This document shows, piece after piece, positions 39,833-49,363 of a DNA stretch of 64,000 nt. Below the pieces are notes generated by a model. It was not told the DNA's origin. It saw only the letters and a program-made list of their open reading frames with translations, and ran no database searches. The stretch is from NCBI RefSeq assembly GCF_003345525.1, contig NZ_QQNH01000007.1:62001-126000 (forward strand), read 5' to 3'. Numbering within the stretch: position 1 is the first letter of the stretch; each line of letters begins with the position of its first letter. The stretch is from Pelagibacterium lacus. GTDB taxonomy: Bacteria > Pseudomonadota > Alphaproteobacteria > Rhizobiales > Devosiaceae. The position numbers were made by a program, and so were the translations under genes.

Positions 39833-42070
39833 CGGCCGGATGGCCACGAGGCATGAATTGGGCGCCGTGGCCTGGGAAAGGGTCGATGTGGGGCGGATGG
39901 AGGTGAGCGTATTGGGATTGCTGCCGCGATCCACACGGCCCCGATTGTCCTCATGCGGCTCGAACCACGAGCCGGTGGGCAGCACCAGAACCTTCCGCAT
40001 CAGATGGGAAGCGAAGCGCGCCGTGGCGAGGATACGCCCGCGCTCATTGTGGATTTCGACGATTGCCCCGTCCGCGATGCCGTAGTGAGCCGCGTCGCCG
40101 GGATTGATCTCCACCACTTCGAGCCCATGGCGCTTGCTCCCCTGGCTGGGGCCGGCATGCTGGAGCTGGCTGTGCAGGCGCGTCGCCGGTTGCGGCGACA
40201 GCAGATGGAAGGGATAGGCCGCCGCGGCGTCGCTCAGAAGGCATTCCTCAGGCTCCATCCAGCTCGGATGGCCGGGGTGGTCGTTGTAGCCGAACCCCGC
40301 GATGGCCGGCGAGCTCAGCACGATGCGCCCGGAAGGCGTGCGCAGGGGATGGGCGGCGGGATCGGCGACGAAGGCGCGGAAGTGATCGGCCGGCGCCGGC
40401 GCGGCGTCGAAGAGGTCGAGCCCGGCATAGCCGTACTCGAAAAAGGTCTCGGCATCGGGCAGTTCCGGATAGCGGGCGCGATAGCCCTCATAGAGATGCG
40501 CGATCCATTCGCTTTCGCTGCGGCCTTCGGTGAAGGCGGCGTCCAGCCCCATTGCGCTTGCCACATGACGAAGGCCGTCGTGATCGGTCAGGACGCCCGG
40601 CGGAGGCGCCATGATCCGGCGCGAATGGATGAGCCAGTTGTCGCGCGAGGAGGCGGCGATATCGCTGCGCTCGAAGGGCAGGGCGGCGGGCAGCACGATA
40701 TCGGCGTGCCGGGCCGTCGCCGTCCACAGGGAATCGGTGACGATGATGGTTTCGGGGCGGCGAAACGCATCGGCGAGGCGATTGAGATCCTGATGATGGT
40801 GGAACGGATTGCCGCCCGCCCACCAGACCAGCCCGATTTTCGGCAGGAGCAGAACTTGCCCGTCATAATCCATCGTCTCGTGCTCGCCCTCTAGCAATTC
40901 GGTGATGCGGGCCACCGGGATATGGTGGCGGACGGGGTTCCTGCCCTGGTCGAAGGCCGGGCCCTTGAGGCGCCGCACCGGCTGCCCGGCCGAATTGACC
41001 GCGGTGAGCCCGAACGCAAAGCCGCAGCCGGGCTTGCCGACATGCCCCGCCATGCAGCCAAGGGCGATCGCCGCCCAATAGGGCTGTTCGCCGAACCGGG
41101 CCCGCTGCAGCGACCAGCTCACATGGACAAGGCTGGGGCTGGCGACCAGCGACCGGGCGAGGGCCTGAATGGCGTCTTCGGAGACGCCGGAGATCGCCGC
41201 GGCCCAGGCCGCCGACTTGACGATTCCATCCGTCGAGCCGGTGAGATAGTCGGCAAATGCGTCAAAGCCGCTGGTGCAGCGGTCGACGAGGCCGCGATCG
41301 AGGGCGCCCGAGGCGAGAATGGTGTGGCAGAGGCCCAGCATCACCGCCGCATCGGTGTTGGGGCGCACGAAATGATGCGTCACATTGGGGCCGGCGGGGG
41401 CGTCGGCGGCGCTGGGGGAGAAGACCACGATCCGCTTGCCCTTCGCCGCCATCGCCCGCAAGGCGGGGCCGGCGCGATGGGCGCCCGTGCCGCCCGCCTC
41501 GACCTGGGCGTTGCTGAGCCGGAAGCCGCCAAACCCCACCAGCAGCTCGCAGCCCTGGTCGATGTCGCTCCAGGACGGTGCCGTGTCGCAGGCGTCCTTG
41601 TAGTCGGGCCCGAGCACATGGGGCAGCAGCACCGCGGCGGCGCCGTAGCTATAGGTATTGACCGCCGAGGTGAACCCGCCCGAGAGGTTGAGCAGGCGCT
41701 TGAGCTGGCTTTGCGCGTGGTGGAACCGGCCGGCGCTGGCCCAGCCATAGGAGCCGCCGAATATGCCCTGATTGCCGTATTGGTCGCGGGTGCGGACGAG
41801 GGTATCGGCAATGAGGCTGGCGACTTCGGGCCACGGCATGGGGACGAACCGGTCCCGTCCGCGCAGGCGGCGCGCCTGCGGATCGTGGGGATTTTCCAGC
41901 CAGCCCGCCCGCACCATGGGGGAGAGCACGCGGGCAGGGTGACGCACCAGGTCCAGATAGGCCAATCCGACCGGAGAGGGGTCGGGATCGTGCCGGAACG
42001 GAAGAAGCCGCGGGCCATCGGCGCCGTATTCAACCTCGAAAGTGCCCAGATGGCTCGCAAAAAGATGCAT
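39818..42070 (-). CDS. BisC/TorA-type molybdopterin oxidoreductase (likely S- or N-oxide reductase)
   Basis: A 750-residue molybdenum enzyme of the DMSO reductase family. There is no N-terminal Fe-S cluster motif and no Tat signal, so it should be cytoplasmic like biotin sulfoxide reductase. The Mo-ligand serine is S107 in [15 protein letters not shown], the BisC/DMSOR type III pattern. The C-terminal domain ([15 protein letters not shown]) completes the fold. Likely substrates are sulfoxides or N-oxides. It is the last gene of the long LysR-led operon, separated from the binding-protein gene by a hairpin, and overlaps the desulfhydrase gene tail to tail. Confidence 0.88.
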   Translation of the reverse strand: MHLFASHLGTFEVEYGADGPRLLPFRHDPDPSPVGLAYLDLVRHPARVLSPMVRAGWLENPHDPQARRLRGRDRFVPMPWPEVASLIADTLVRTRDQYGNQGIFGGSYGWASAGRFHHAQSQLKRLLNLSGGFTSAVNTYSYGAAAVLLPHVLGPDYKDACDTAPSWSDIDQGCELLVGFGGFRLSNAQVEAGGTGAHRAGPALRAMAAKGKRIVVFSPSAADAPAGPNVTHHFVRPNTDAAVMLGLCHTILASGALDRGLVDRCTSGFDAFADYLTGSTDGIVKSAAWAAAISGVSEDAIQALARSLVASPSLVHVSWSLQRARFGEQPYWAAIALGCMAGHVGKPGCGFAFGLTAVNSAGQPVRRLKGPAFDQGRNPVRHHIPVARITELLEGEHETMDYDGQVLLLPKIGLVWWAGGNPFHHHQDLNRLADAFRRPETIIVTDSLWTATARHADIVLPAALPFERSDIAASSRDNWLIHSRRIMAPPPGVLTDHDGLRHVASAMGLDAAFTEGRSESEWIAHLYEGYRARYPELPDAETFFEYGYAGLDLFDAAPAPADHFRAFVADPAAHPLRTPSGRIVLSSPAIAGFGYNDHPGHPSWMEPEECLLSDAAAAYPFHLLSPQPATRLHSQLQHAGPSQGSKRHGLEVVEINPGDAAHYGIADGAIVEIHNERGRILATARFASHLMRKVLVLPTGSWFEPHEDNRGRVDRGSNPNTLTSIRPTSTLSQATAPNSCLVAIRPSLGP

Positions 42071-42087
42071 TGTCGGACCCGTGGGAA

Positions 42088-42111
42088 AGGAGGGCGGCGA
42101 ACCGCCCTCCT
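42088..42111 (-). other. Hairpin between the binding-protein gene and the molybdenum enzyme gene
   Basis: A 10-bp perfect stem (42088-42097 with 42102-42111). The loop on the minus-strand RNA is UUCG. It is followed by UUUCCC only, so at best a partial terminator. This position after an ABC binding-protein gene is typical for mRNA-stabilising or attenuating hairpins. Confidence 0.65.
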
Positions 42112-42118
42112 GAAGTAA

Positions 42119-43618
42119 TCACTCGGCCGGGTGCATATCGAATGCACGCACCCAGTCGTCGCCGCGCGGCGTCCAGGTCACGTCATTGGAATAGGCATAG
42201 GTCGCCGGCTGGGTATAGAGGAAGATCGCCGGAGCCTGCTCGCACATGACTTCCGTGGCGGTCTTGTAGGCCGCCTCGCGCACCGCAGGGTCGGTGCTCG
42301 ACCGCCCTTCGTCGAGCGCCGCGCCGAAATCGGCATCGTCCCAATAGGCGTAGTTGTTGCCGGGGGCGAAGAGCGTCAACAGGCCATCGGCGTCGATGGT
42401 TGGCCAGGCCTGGGCCAGCAGCGACAGGGGGGCCAGTTCGCGGGACTGGAGGTATTTGTTCATGTACACCGAGAATTCGAGTTCGGTGATCTGAATGTTG
42501 AGTCCGATATCGGTGAGCTGGGACGCGACGACCTGCGCCACTTCCGTGCCCTGCAGATAGACGCCTGCCGGGACGTCGAAGACGATCGGCTGGCTGAGAT
42601 CGGCGCCCGATTCCGCGAGCAACTGGATGGCCCGTTCCGGATCGTAGGGATAGGGCTCGAGATCGGGATTGAAGCCGAAATAGTTGGACGACAGCACCTG
42701 GCACTGGGCCGGCTGGGCGAGGCCGTTGAACAGGGCCTGGGCGATGCCCTCCTTGTCGATGGCATAGTTGAGCGCCTGCCGCACGGTGACGTTATCGAGC
42801 GGGGGGACGGTGGTGTTGAACTTGATCATCACGTTGCGGGTCGAATCCACCGCACCGGCCGTGGCATTGCCCGACTGGTTGATGCGGTCGACTTCCGTCA
42901 CCGGAATGCCGGTCACGAGATCGACGTCGCCGGCCAGAAGCGCGGCGATGCGCCCGCCGGTCTCGGGGATGACCTGGAAGGTCACAGTGTCGAATTCGGC
43001 CGGATCGCCGAAATATTCGGGATTGGGCTCGAGGATCACCGATTCACCGGGCACGATGTTGCGCACCTGATAGGGGCCGCCGGCCATGGTGGCGGTCACC
43101 GGGTTGTTCTCCTCGGTCCATTGCGGCGGCAGCAGCAGGAACATGGAGAGCTGGTCGGCAAAGGCCGGATAGGGCGAACTGGTCTTGACCTCGAGCTCGG
43201 TCGGGGAAATGACGTTCACCTCCGACACCAGCGAGAACCAGCTCGCCACGCGGGCCTGCAATTCGGGATCGCGCACCCGGTCGAGGTTCCACTTCACCGC
43301 TTCGGCGTCGAGCGCCTCGCCATTGGCGAAGGTCGCCCCTTCGCGCAGGGTGAAGTGCCAGGTGGTGTCGTCAACGAGGGTCCACTCGGTGGCGAGATTG
43401 CCCTGCAGGGCGAGATCGGGCCCGCGCAGGATCAGCGAGGGATAGATATGGCTGAGGACCGAAAGGTCGCTGCCGACCGACGCCGTCATATGCGGGTCGA
43501 AGGTATTGACCGGATTGGACAGCGCGATCGTCAGATCGGCCGCACTTGCGGCGAGCGAGAAGGACAATCCTGCAAGGACCGTCGTTCCGGCAAGCGCCGA
43601 TTTCATGAGCTTCATCAT
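42119..43618 (-). CDS. ABC transporter substrate-binding protein, peptide/opine type
   Basis: A 499-residue periplasmic binding protein of the SBP_bac_5 family (DppA/OppA). It has a Sec signal peptide ending at AASA and a mature start of ADLTIALSNPVNTFDPH. The family core PGESVILEPNPEYFG is present. AGGAGG lies 10 nt before ATG 43618, the strongest Shine-Dalgarno in this operon, as expected for a highly made binding protein. It works with the DppB/C/D/F-like genes just upstream. The ligand cannot be read from sequence. Confidence 0.93.
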   Translation of the reverse strand: MMKLMKSALAGTTVLAGLSFSLAASAADLTIALSNPVNTFDPHMTASVGSDLSVLSHIYPSLILRGPDLALQGNLATEWTLVDDTTWHFTLREGATFANGEALDAEAVKWNLDRVRDPELQARVASWFSLVSEVNVISPTELEVKTSSPYPAFADQLSMFLLLPPQWTEENNPVTATMAGGPYQVRNIVPGESVILEPNPEYFGDPAEFDTVTFQVIPETGGRIAALLAGDVDLVTGIPVTEVDRINQSGNATAGAVDSTRNVMIKFNTTVPPLDNVTVRQALNYAIDKEGIAQALFNGLAQPAQCQVLSSNYFGFNPDLEPYPYDPERAIQLLAESGADLSQPIVFDVPAGVYLQGTEVAQVVASQLTDIGLNIQITELEFSVYMNKYLQSRELAPLSLLAQAWPTIDADGLLTLFAPGNNYAYWDDADFGAALDEGRSSTDPAVREAAYKTATEVMCEQAPAIFLYTQPATYAYSNDVTWTPRGDDWVRAFDMHPAE

Positions 43619-43648
43619 TTTGAGTGTTCCTCCTGTGGATATGGCTGA

Positions 43649-44557
43649 TCAAGCCAGAACGTAGTGATCTGGCCCGACGGGGCGCATTTCGGCCCCATCG
43701 GGGGATTTCTGGGTTTCGTAGTCGAAGGCGATGGCGTGCCGCTGGCTCTCGACATCCGGATCGGGAACGGGAATGGCCGACAGCAAGGCCCGCGTATAGG
43801 CGTGTTGCGGATTGGCGAAAATCGCCTCGGTCGGGCCGATCTCGACGATCTTGCCCCGCAGCATCACCGCCACGCGGTGGCAGAGATAGCGGATCATCGA
43901 CAGGTCGTGCGCGATGAACAGATAGGTCAGCCCCAGGCGCTCTTGCAGGTCCTGGAACAGGTTGACGATCTGCGCCTGGATCGAGACGTCGAGCGCGGTG
44001 ATGGGCTCGTCCGCGACGATGAAGGACGGTTCGAGCGCCAGGGCGCGGGCAATATTGATACGCTGGCGCTGGCCACCGGAGAATTCGTGCGGGTAGCGCC
44101 GGGCAAAGCTGGGGTCGAGCCCCACCAGGTCGAACAGTTCGGCGACCCGGGCCCGCCGTTCGGCGCGGCCGCCGACCAGCCGATGAACGATCATCGGCTC
44201 CTCGACGAAATCGCCGACCGTCATGCGCGGATTGAGCGAGGCATAGGGGTCCTGGAAGATGATCTGCATCTTGCGGCGGAAGGGCTTCAGGGCCGATTTC
44301 GACAATCCGGTCAGCCGGTTGCCCTCAAATTCGATTTCGCCTCCCGTGGGGTGTTCGAGTTGCAGCAATACGCGGCCGGTGGTGCTTTTCCCCGAGCCCG
44401 ACTCGCCCACAAGGCCCAGCGTCTCGCCTTGCCGGACCTCGAAACTCACATGGTCCACGGCCCGGACCTCCGGGCGGCCCCGGCCCAGCAGTCCGCCCTT
44501 GCCGCCGAACGTCTTTTGCAGGTCGCTGACCTTTAGCAGGGTGGTGGCGCTCATCAT
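43649..44557 (-). CDS. ABC transporter ATPase, DppF-like
   Basis: 302-residue ATPase of the peptide/nickel importer class. Walker A is GESGSGKST, the signature is FSGGQRQR, and Walker B is [12 protein letters not shown]. The C-terminal oligopeptide-transporter extension ([16 protein letters not shown]) is present. The first of two adjacent ATGs (44557) overlaps the DppD stop (ATGA). Confidence 0.94.
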   Translation of the reverse strand: MMSATTLLKVSDLQKTFGGKGGLLGRGRPEVRAVDHVSFEVRQGETLGLVGESGSGKSTTGRVLLQLEHPTGGEIEFEGNRLTGLSKSALKPFRRKMQIIFQDPYASLNPRMTVGDFVEEPMIVHRLVGGRAERRARVAELFDLVGLDPSFARRYPHEFSGGQRQRINIARALALEPSFIVADEPITALDVSIQAQIVNLFQDLQERLGLTYLFIAHDLSMIRYLCHRVAVMLRGKIVEIGPTEAIFANPQHAYTRALLSAIPVPDPDVESQRHAIAFDYETQKSPDGAEMRPVGPDHYVLA

Positions 44558-45561
44558 GCATACCCCTTGTTTTCGAGGGCGGCGGGCAGGTCGTACCAGG
44601 CGGCGGCCATGTGGCCGGGCGCGCCGGCTCCCACCTGCAGCAAGGGAGGGACCTCCCGCAGGCAACGTTCGGTGGCGAATTCGTTGCGCGGGGCGAAGGG
44701 GTCTCCGGCCGGCGGATGGATCATGTTGGGCGGACTGCCCGGGATCTGGTAAAGTCGCTGGTCCGCCGCGGTGAGCTTGCCGGGGAGGGAGCGCAGCAGG
44801 CCCCATGTATAGGCGCTGCGCGGGTCCTTGAAGACCGAGCGCACCGGGCCGCGTTCCATGATCCGCCCGCCATACATGACCTGGATGGTGTCGGCGAGCC
44901 CGGCCACCACGCCCATGTCATGGGTGATCCAGATCACCGTGGTGCCGATCTTCTTCTTGAGGTCGCGGACCAGTTCCAGGATCTGGGCCTGCACGGTGAC
45001 GTCGAGCGCCGTGGTCGCCTCGTCGGCGATGAGCAGTTTCGGGTCGCAGGCGATCCCGATGGCGATCATCACCCGCTGGCGCATGCCGCCCGAGAATTCG
45101 AAGGGGAACTGGTCGATCCGGCGGGCCGGATCGACGATGCCGACCAGATCGAGCAGTTCGATCGCCCGCGCCCGTGCCTTGGCCGCCGACAGCCCCAGAT
45201 GCCGCCGCAGCGGCTCCATGATCTGCCGCCCGACCGTAAGGACGGGATTGAGGCTGGTCATCGGGTCCTGGAACACAAAGCCGATCTTGCGGCCGCGGAT
45301 GTCGCGCAGCTCGCGTTCGGGGAGCTTGAGCAGGTCGACGCCCTCGAACAGGACCTCGCCCGATACGATCCGCCCCGGTGGGGTGGGGATGAGGCCGACC
45401 ATGGCCAGGGCATGGACGGATTTGCCCGAGCCGGACTCCCCCACAATGCCGAGGGTTTCCCCGGCCTCGAGCGCATAGGACACGTCATTGACCGCGTGCA
45501 GCGTGCCCGCCCGCGTGGAAAATTCCACCGTCAGATTCCTGATCTGCAACAGCGGTGCCAT
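44554..45561 (-). CDS. ABC transporter ATPase, DppD-like
   Basis: 335-residue partner ATPase. Walker A is GESGSGKSV, the signature is FSGGMRQR, and Walker B is [12 protein letters not shown]. The C-terminal extension contains the single Cys region [11 protein letters not shown], but the usual multi-cysteine cluster of DppD is incomplete. The start ATG 45561 follows the M24 stop by 2 nt. Confidence 0.94.
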   Translation of the reverse strand: MAPLLQIRNLTVEFSTRAGTLHAVNDVSYALEAGETLGIVGESGSGKSVHALAMVGLIPTPPGRIVSGEVLFEGVDLLKLPERELRDIRGRKIGFVFQDPMTSLNPVLTVGRQIMEPLRRHLGLSAAKARARAIELLDLVGIVDPARRIDQFPFEFSGGMRQRVMIAIGIACDPKLLIADEATTALDVTVQAQILELVRDLKKKIGTTVIWITHDMGVVAGLADTIQVMYGGRIMERGPVRSVFKDPRSAYTWGLLRSLPGKLTAADQRLYQIPGSPPNMIHPPAGDPFAPRNEFATERCLREVPPLLQVGAGAPGHMAAAWYDLPAALENKGYA

Positions 45562-45563
45562 GA

Positions 45564-46748
45564 CTAGACCTCTATATAGCCGCCACGGGATTGCGTGAGA
45601 TATTCGCAGCCCGTGTCCGTGATCAGGATGGTGTCGGAGATCTGCGTCGCGCAAACCCCCGGCACGCGCAGATTCGGTTCGAGCGTGAACATCATGCCCG
45701 GCTCGAGCACCAGTTCGCTTTTCGCATCGAGCGAGGAGTGCTCATGGGCGCCCAGCCCGATGCCGTGGCCGATGCGGCCGGGGATATTGTCGGGATAGCC
45801 CGCCTTTTCCAGCCCCGCCTTGGTGGCCAGGAACAGATCGGCATAGCGGGTGCCCGGGCGCAGCATGGGGCGCAGGGTCTCGCGGATGTCGAGAATGGTA
45901 TCGAGGGCCCGGCGATTGACATCGGGGAGCGGACCGAAGGCCACCGTGCGTTCGTTCTCGGCATGGATGCCATTGGCATTGGCCCAGATGAACACGCTTA
46001 CGGCTTCTCCCCGTTGCGGTCTGCGCAGGGTGGGGTTGTCGCAGTTGAAGAACATGCGGTCGCCGACCAGCGTCCAGGTCCACAACCCGTTTTGGGCACC
46101 GCCTTCCAGCGTGCCGAAATCGGCCACCTCGATATCGGGAAGGTTCTCGGTCCAGTATCGGTTCATCGCATGCATGGACTGGATGGAGATTTCCCGCTCG
46201 CTGACCCCCTGGGCGATCTGGCGCACCGCTTCGTCCATGCCCGTATCGGCGAGCTTGGCGGCGAGCCGCGCCATTTCGATCTGGTCGGGGTCCTTGATCA
46301 GGCGCACCGTGTCGATGAAATGACTCGCATCGACGAAATCGGCGTCCGAAAGGCGCTCGGTGATCTGGCGATAGCGCTGCAGCGGCACGAATTCCTCTTC
46401 GAGCGCCAGCCGCCCGGAGGCGACGCCGAGCTCGCCGAGGATCGAAACCAGTGCGTCGAGCCAGTTGGGGCCCATGGTGACCTTGGTGGACCAGGCACCA
46501 TAAAGGCGGATATCGCTGACAAAGGCGCTGGCCCGCCCGTGGTCGTCGCGCAGGGCGTGGACCAGCATCATCGGCTCGCCCTCGGCCGGCACGATGGCGA
46601 TGACCGGGTGCGAATAGATGATGGGGTTGAAGCCCGTCAGCAGGAAGCTGTTCTCGGGCTTGAAGACGATGGTCGCGTCGATGCCGCGTTCGGCCATTTC
46701 GGCCTGGATGCGGCGGACACGGTCGGGCAGGGGGCGGGCGGCGTTCAT
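45564..46748 (-). CDS. Creatinase-like M24-family protein with a degenerate metal site
   Basis: 394-residue protein with the creatinase N-terminal domain and a C-terminal pita-bread (M24) domain. Of the five metal ligands of prolidase-type enzymes, the His in GHGIGLGAHE and the Glu in FTLEPN remain. The first Asp region reads SVFIWANANG, the second reads AENERT, and the last Glu position reads QISDT. This pattern resembles metal-free creatinase, so a C-N hydrolase or amidinohydrolase activity is more likely than aminopeptidase. ATG 46748 overlaps the permease stop (ATGA). It sits inside the ABC operon, so it probably acts on the imported compound. Confidence 0.82.
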   Translation of the reverse strand: MNAARPLPDRVRRIQAEMAERGIDATIVFKPENSFLLTGFNPIIYSHPVIAIVPAEGEPMMLVHALRDDHGRASAFVSDIRLYGAWSTKVTMGPNWLDALVSILGELGVASGRLALEEEFVPLQRYRQITERLSDADFVDASHFIDTVRLIKDPDQIEMARLAAKLADTGMDEAVRQIAQGVSEREISIQSMHAMNRYWTENLPDIEVADFGTLEGGAQNGLWTWTLVGDRMFFNCDNPTLRRPQRGEAVSVFIWANANGIHAENERTVAFGPLPDVNRRALDTILDIRETLRPMLRPGTRYADLFLATKAGLEKAGYPDNIPGRIGHGIGLGAHEHSSLDAKSELVLEPGMMFTLEPNLRVPGVCATQISDTILITDTGCEYLTQSRGGYIEV

Positions 46749-47602
46749 CGTGAAGTCCTCAATTTCGGGTCGAAATAATCCCGCAGCCAGTCGCCCAGAA
46801 GGTTTACCGACAGGACGGTGAGCAGGATGGTGAGGCCGGGGAAGGTGACGATCCACCAGGCCGTGGAGATATAGACGCGGCCATCGGCCAGCATGCGGCC
46901 CCAGCTCGGGCTGGGCGGCTGAACCCCCAGGCCGAGGAAGGACAGGGCCGCATCCATGATGATGATGCGGGCCAGCTCCAGCGTGGCCACGACCAGCGCG
47001 GGCGTGAGCACGTTGGGCAGGATGTGCCGGAGCATGATGCGCACGGTCGACGCGCCGATGGCATGCGCTGATTGCACGAATTCGCGCTCGCGCAGCGACA
47101 GCACTTGCCCGCGGATGATGCGCGCATAGCGAATCCAGCTGGTGAGCGCGAGGACGATGATCAGATTGTTGAACGAGGGCCCAAGCGCCGCCACGACCAG
47201 CAGCGCCAGCAGCATGAGCGGCAGGGCGAGCTGGATGTCGACCAGGCGCATCAGCACGCGATCGACGATGCCGCCGTAAAAGCCGGCCGCGATGCCCAGG
47301 AGCGTGCCTACGACGCCGCCCAGCACCACCGCCGTCGCGGCGATCATCAGCGTCAGGCGGCTGCCATGGACGATGCGGGACAGCACGTCCCGGCCCACTT
47401 CGTCGGTCCCCAGCGGGTGCGGGCCCGGGTTGAACGGGCCGGTCCATGTGGGAGGCGACAGGCGGGCCAGCAGGTCGCCGCGAATGGGGCTAGCAAGGCC
47501 GAGCAGCGGCGCGAAGATCGCCACGAGCACCAGCAGCGTCAGCAGCACGAAGCCGAACAGGCCCGACCGGCTTTTGACCAGCGACGCGAAGAAGTCTCCC
47601 AT
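46745..47602 (-). CDS. ABC transporter permease, DppC-like
   Basis: 285-residue inner-membrane permease with about six membrane segments. The permease loop signature is in EREFVQSAHAIGASTVRIMLRHILPN. Membrane segments include FGFVLLTLLVLVAIFAPLLG and VVLGGVVGTLLGIAAGFYGG. It is 1 nt after the DppB-like gene (TGACATG). Confidence 0.94.
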   Translation of the reverse strand: MGDFFASLVKSRSGLFGFVLLTLLVLVAIFAPLLGLASPIRGDLLARLSPPTWTGPFNPGPHPLGTDEVGRDVLSRIVHGSRLTLMIAATAVVLGGVVGTLLGIAAGFYGGIVDRVLMRLVDIQLALPLMLLALLVVAALGPSFNNLIIVLALTSWIRYARIIRGQVLSLREREFVQSAHAIGASTVRIMLRHILPNVLTPALVVATLELARIIIMDAALSFLGLGVQPPSPSWGRMLADGRVYISTAWWIVTFPGLTILLTVLSVNLLGDWLRDYFDPKLRTSR

Positions 47603-47603
47603 G

Positions 47604-48524
47604 TCAGCGCTCCCCCCTGATGCGTGGATCGAGGACGCCGTAGAGCAGGTCGATCGCCAGATTGATGAAGACGAAGATGATGGCCACTACCGCGACGCCG
47701 GCCTGGATCACCGGAAAATCCTGGTTCTGGATGGCCTGCACGATGAGTCGGCCCACGCCGGGCCAGCCGAACACGGTTTCGGTGACCACTGAGCCTCCCA
47801 GCAGTTCGCCGGCGATGATGCCGATCATGGTGACGACGGGGATGAGCGCGTTGCGCGCCACGTGCCAGGTAAAGATGGTTTGCGGCAGGAGCCCCTTGGC
47901 CCGCGCGGTGCGCACATAGTCCTCGCCGAGGATTTCCAGCAGCGACGAGCGCAGCAGCCGCGCGATCGAGGCGGAAACGAAGACGGCGAGGGTGATGGCG
48001 GGCAGGATGAGATGCCACCAGGTGCCCGAGCCTGCCGAGGGCAGCCAGCCCAGTTGCACCGAAAAGAACAGGATCAGCATGAGCCCGAGCCAGAAGACTG
48101 GCGTGGCCTGGCCGAGCAGGGCGGCGGACATGACGATCAGCTCGGCCAGCTTGCCGCGATTGAGCGCGGCGATGGTTCCGGCGACGGCCCCGATCAGCAC
48201 CCCCAGCACCAGGGCCGAGAAGGCCAGTATGGCGGTGGCGGGCATGCGTTCGAGCACAACGTCAAGGGCAGGGCGCATGTGCTGGAAGGATATGCCGAAA
48301 TCGCCGCGCAGCATGGCGCCCAGGCTCGAGAAATACTGGACGAGGATGGGCTGGTCGAGCCCGAGCGAGGCACGCAGCGCCTCGAGCTGGGCATCGGTGG
48401 CGCCCAGCGGCAGCAGCAGCACGGCCGGATCGCCAAGGACGCGCGAGACGAAGAACACGATGGTGACCACGCCCCAGATGGCGATTGCCGCCTCCAGCAG
48501 CTTTCCGGCCATGAAGCGGATCAT
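47604..48524 (-). CDS. ABC transporter permease, DppB-like
   Basis: 306-residue inner-membrane permease. The N-terminal membrane segment is followed by the typical periplasmic loop (SLGLDQPILVQYFSSLG). The coupling loop is in EDYVRTARAKGLLPQTIFTWHVARNALIP. ATG 48524 overlaps the hydrolase stop (ATGA). Confidence 0.94.
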   Translation of the reverse strand: MIRFMAGKLLEAAIAIWGVVTIVFFVSRVLGDPAVLLLPLGATDAQLEALRASLGLDQPILVQYFSSLGAMLRGDFGISFQHMRPALDVVLERMPATAILAFSALVLGVLIGAVAGTIAALNRGKLAELIVMSAALLGQATPVFWLGLMLILFFSVQLGWLPSAGSGTWWHLILPAITLAVFVSASIARLLRSSLLEILGEDYVRTARAKGLLPQTIFTWHVARNALIPVVTMIGIIAGELLGGSVVTETVFGWPGVGRLIVQAIQNQDFPVIQAGVAVVAIIFVFINLAIDLLYGVLDPRIRGER

Positions 48525-49363
48525 GGGGCTCTCCGCGCGATGAAGTCGCGAATGGCCGGCAGCACGATTTCCGGCTTTTCGGCGTGCACCGGATGGTTGG
48601 CGCCCTCGACCTCCAGATATTCGGCACCCGGAACGGTCTCGGCGATAATGCGCGACTGGGAGGGTGGGCAGATCCAGTCATTGCCGCCGCACACCACGAA
48701 AGTGGGAACCTTTATGGCCTCGAGCTTGTCGAGCAAATCATAGCTCTTGTCCTTGAAGAGGGCATTGTGGGTCTCGGCGTGCAGCTTGAGCGTGCGGGTC
48801 TTTTCCAGCGCCGCGTCGGGGTCGAAATCCTCGTAGTAGAGCGGTTGCAGGGCCAGCCAGATGAGGCGCAGCTCGGTATCATCGACCACCTTGTCCGAAA
48901 ACAGCTTGTCGATCATGCCGATCGAGGCCGACGATGCCTTGTGGATGCGTGCGTTGAAATTGGCGATCGCCTCGGCTTCGTGATGGTGGCTGGCGGCCGT
49001 CCCGCGCAGGATCAGGTGGCTGAGCTTGTCGCCATATTTGACCGCATAGGTCAGGGCGATCATGCCGCCGAACGAGCCGCCGATCAGGATCAGCTTGCGA
49101 TCGCCCAGGAAATGCTGGCGAAACGCCTCCAGATCGTCGGCGAACTGGTCGAAGGTAAAGGGCGGGGTGAGCGAGGACGACCCGCAGCCGCGCTGATCGT
49201 AGGCGATCAGCCGATAGCGGTCGGCGAGGGGCCGGAACACCGCGAAATCGCCGCGATGGTCGCCGATGCCGCGTCCACCATGCAGGCAGATGATCGTCTG
49301 GTCATGATCCTCGCCGGCGATGTCGTAGACGAACTCGGCGCCGTTCAACTGGATGGATTTCAT
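48521..49363 (-). CDS. Alpha/beta hydrolase, proline-iminopeptidase-like
   Basis: 280-residue cytoplasmic alpha/beta hydrolase. It has the oxyanion motif HGGRG, the nucleophile elbow GGSFGG (S97), a probable acid in CGGNDWICP and His in GANHPVHAEKP. The S33 peptidase group (proline iminopeptidase) is the nearest known type, but esterases and amidases share the pattern. Its overlap of 4 nt with both neighbours places it in the same catabolic operon. Confidence 0.87.
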   Translation of the reverse strand: MKSIQLNGAEFVYDIAGEDHDQTIICLHGGRGIGDHRGDFAVFRPLADRYRLIAYDQRGCGSSSLTPPFTFDQFADDLEAFRQHFLGDRKLILIGGSFGGMIALTYAVKYGDKLSHLILRGTAASHHHEAEAIANFNARIHKASSASIGMIDKLFSDKVVDDTELRLIWLALQPLYYEDFDPDAALEKTRTLKLHAETHNALFKDKSYDLLDKLEAIKVPTFVVCGGNDWICPPSQSRIIAETVPGAEYLEVEGANHPVHAEKPEIVLPAIRDFIARRAP

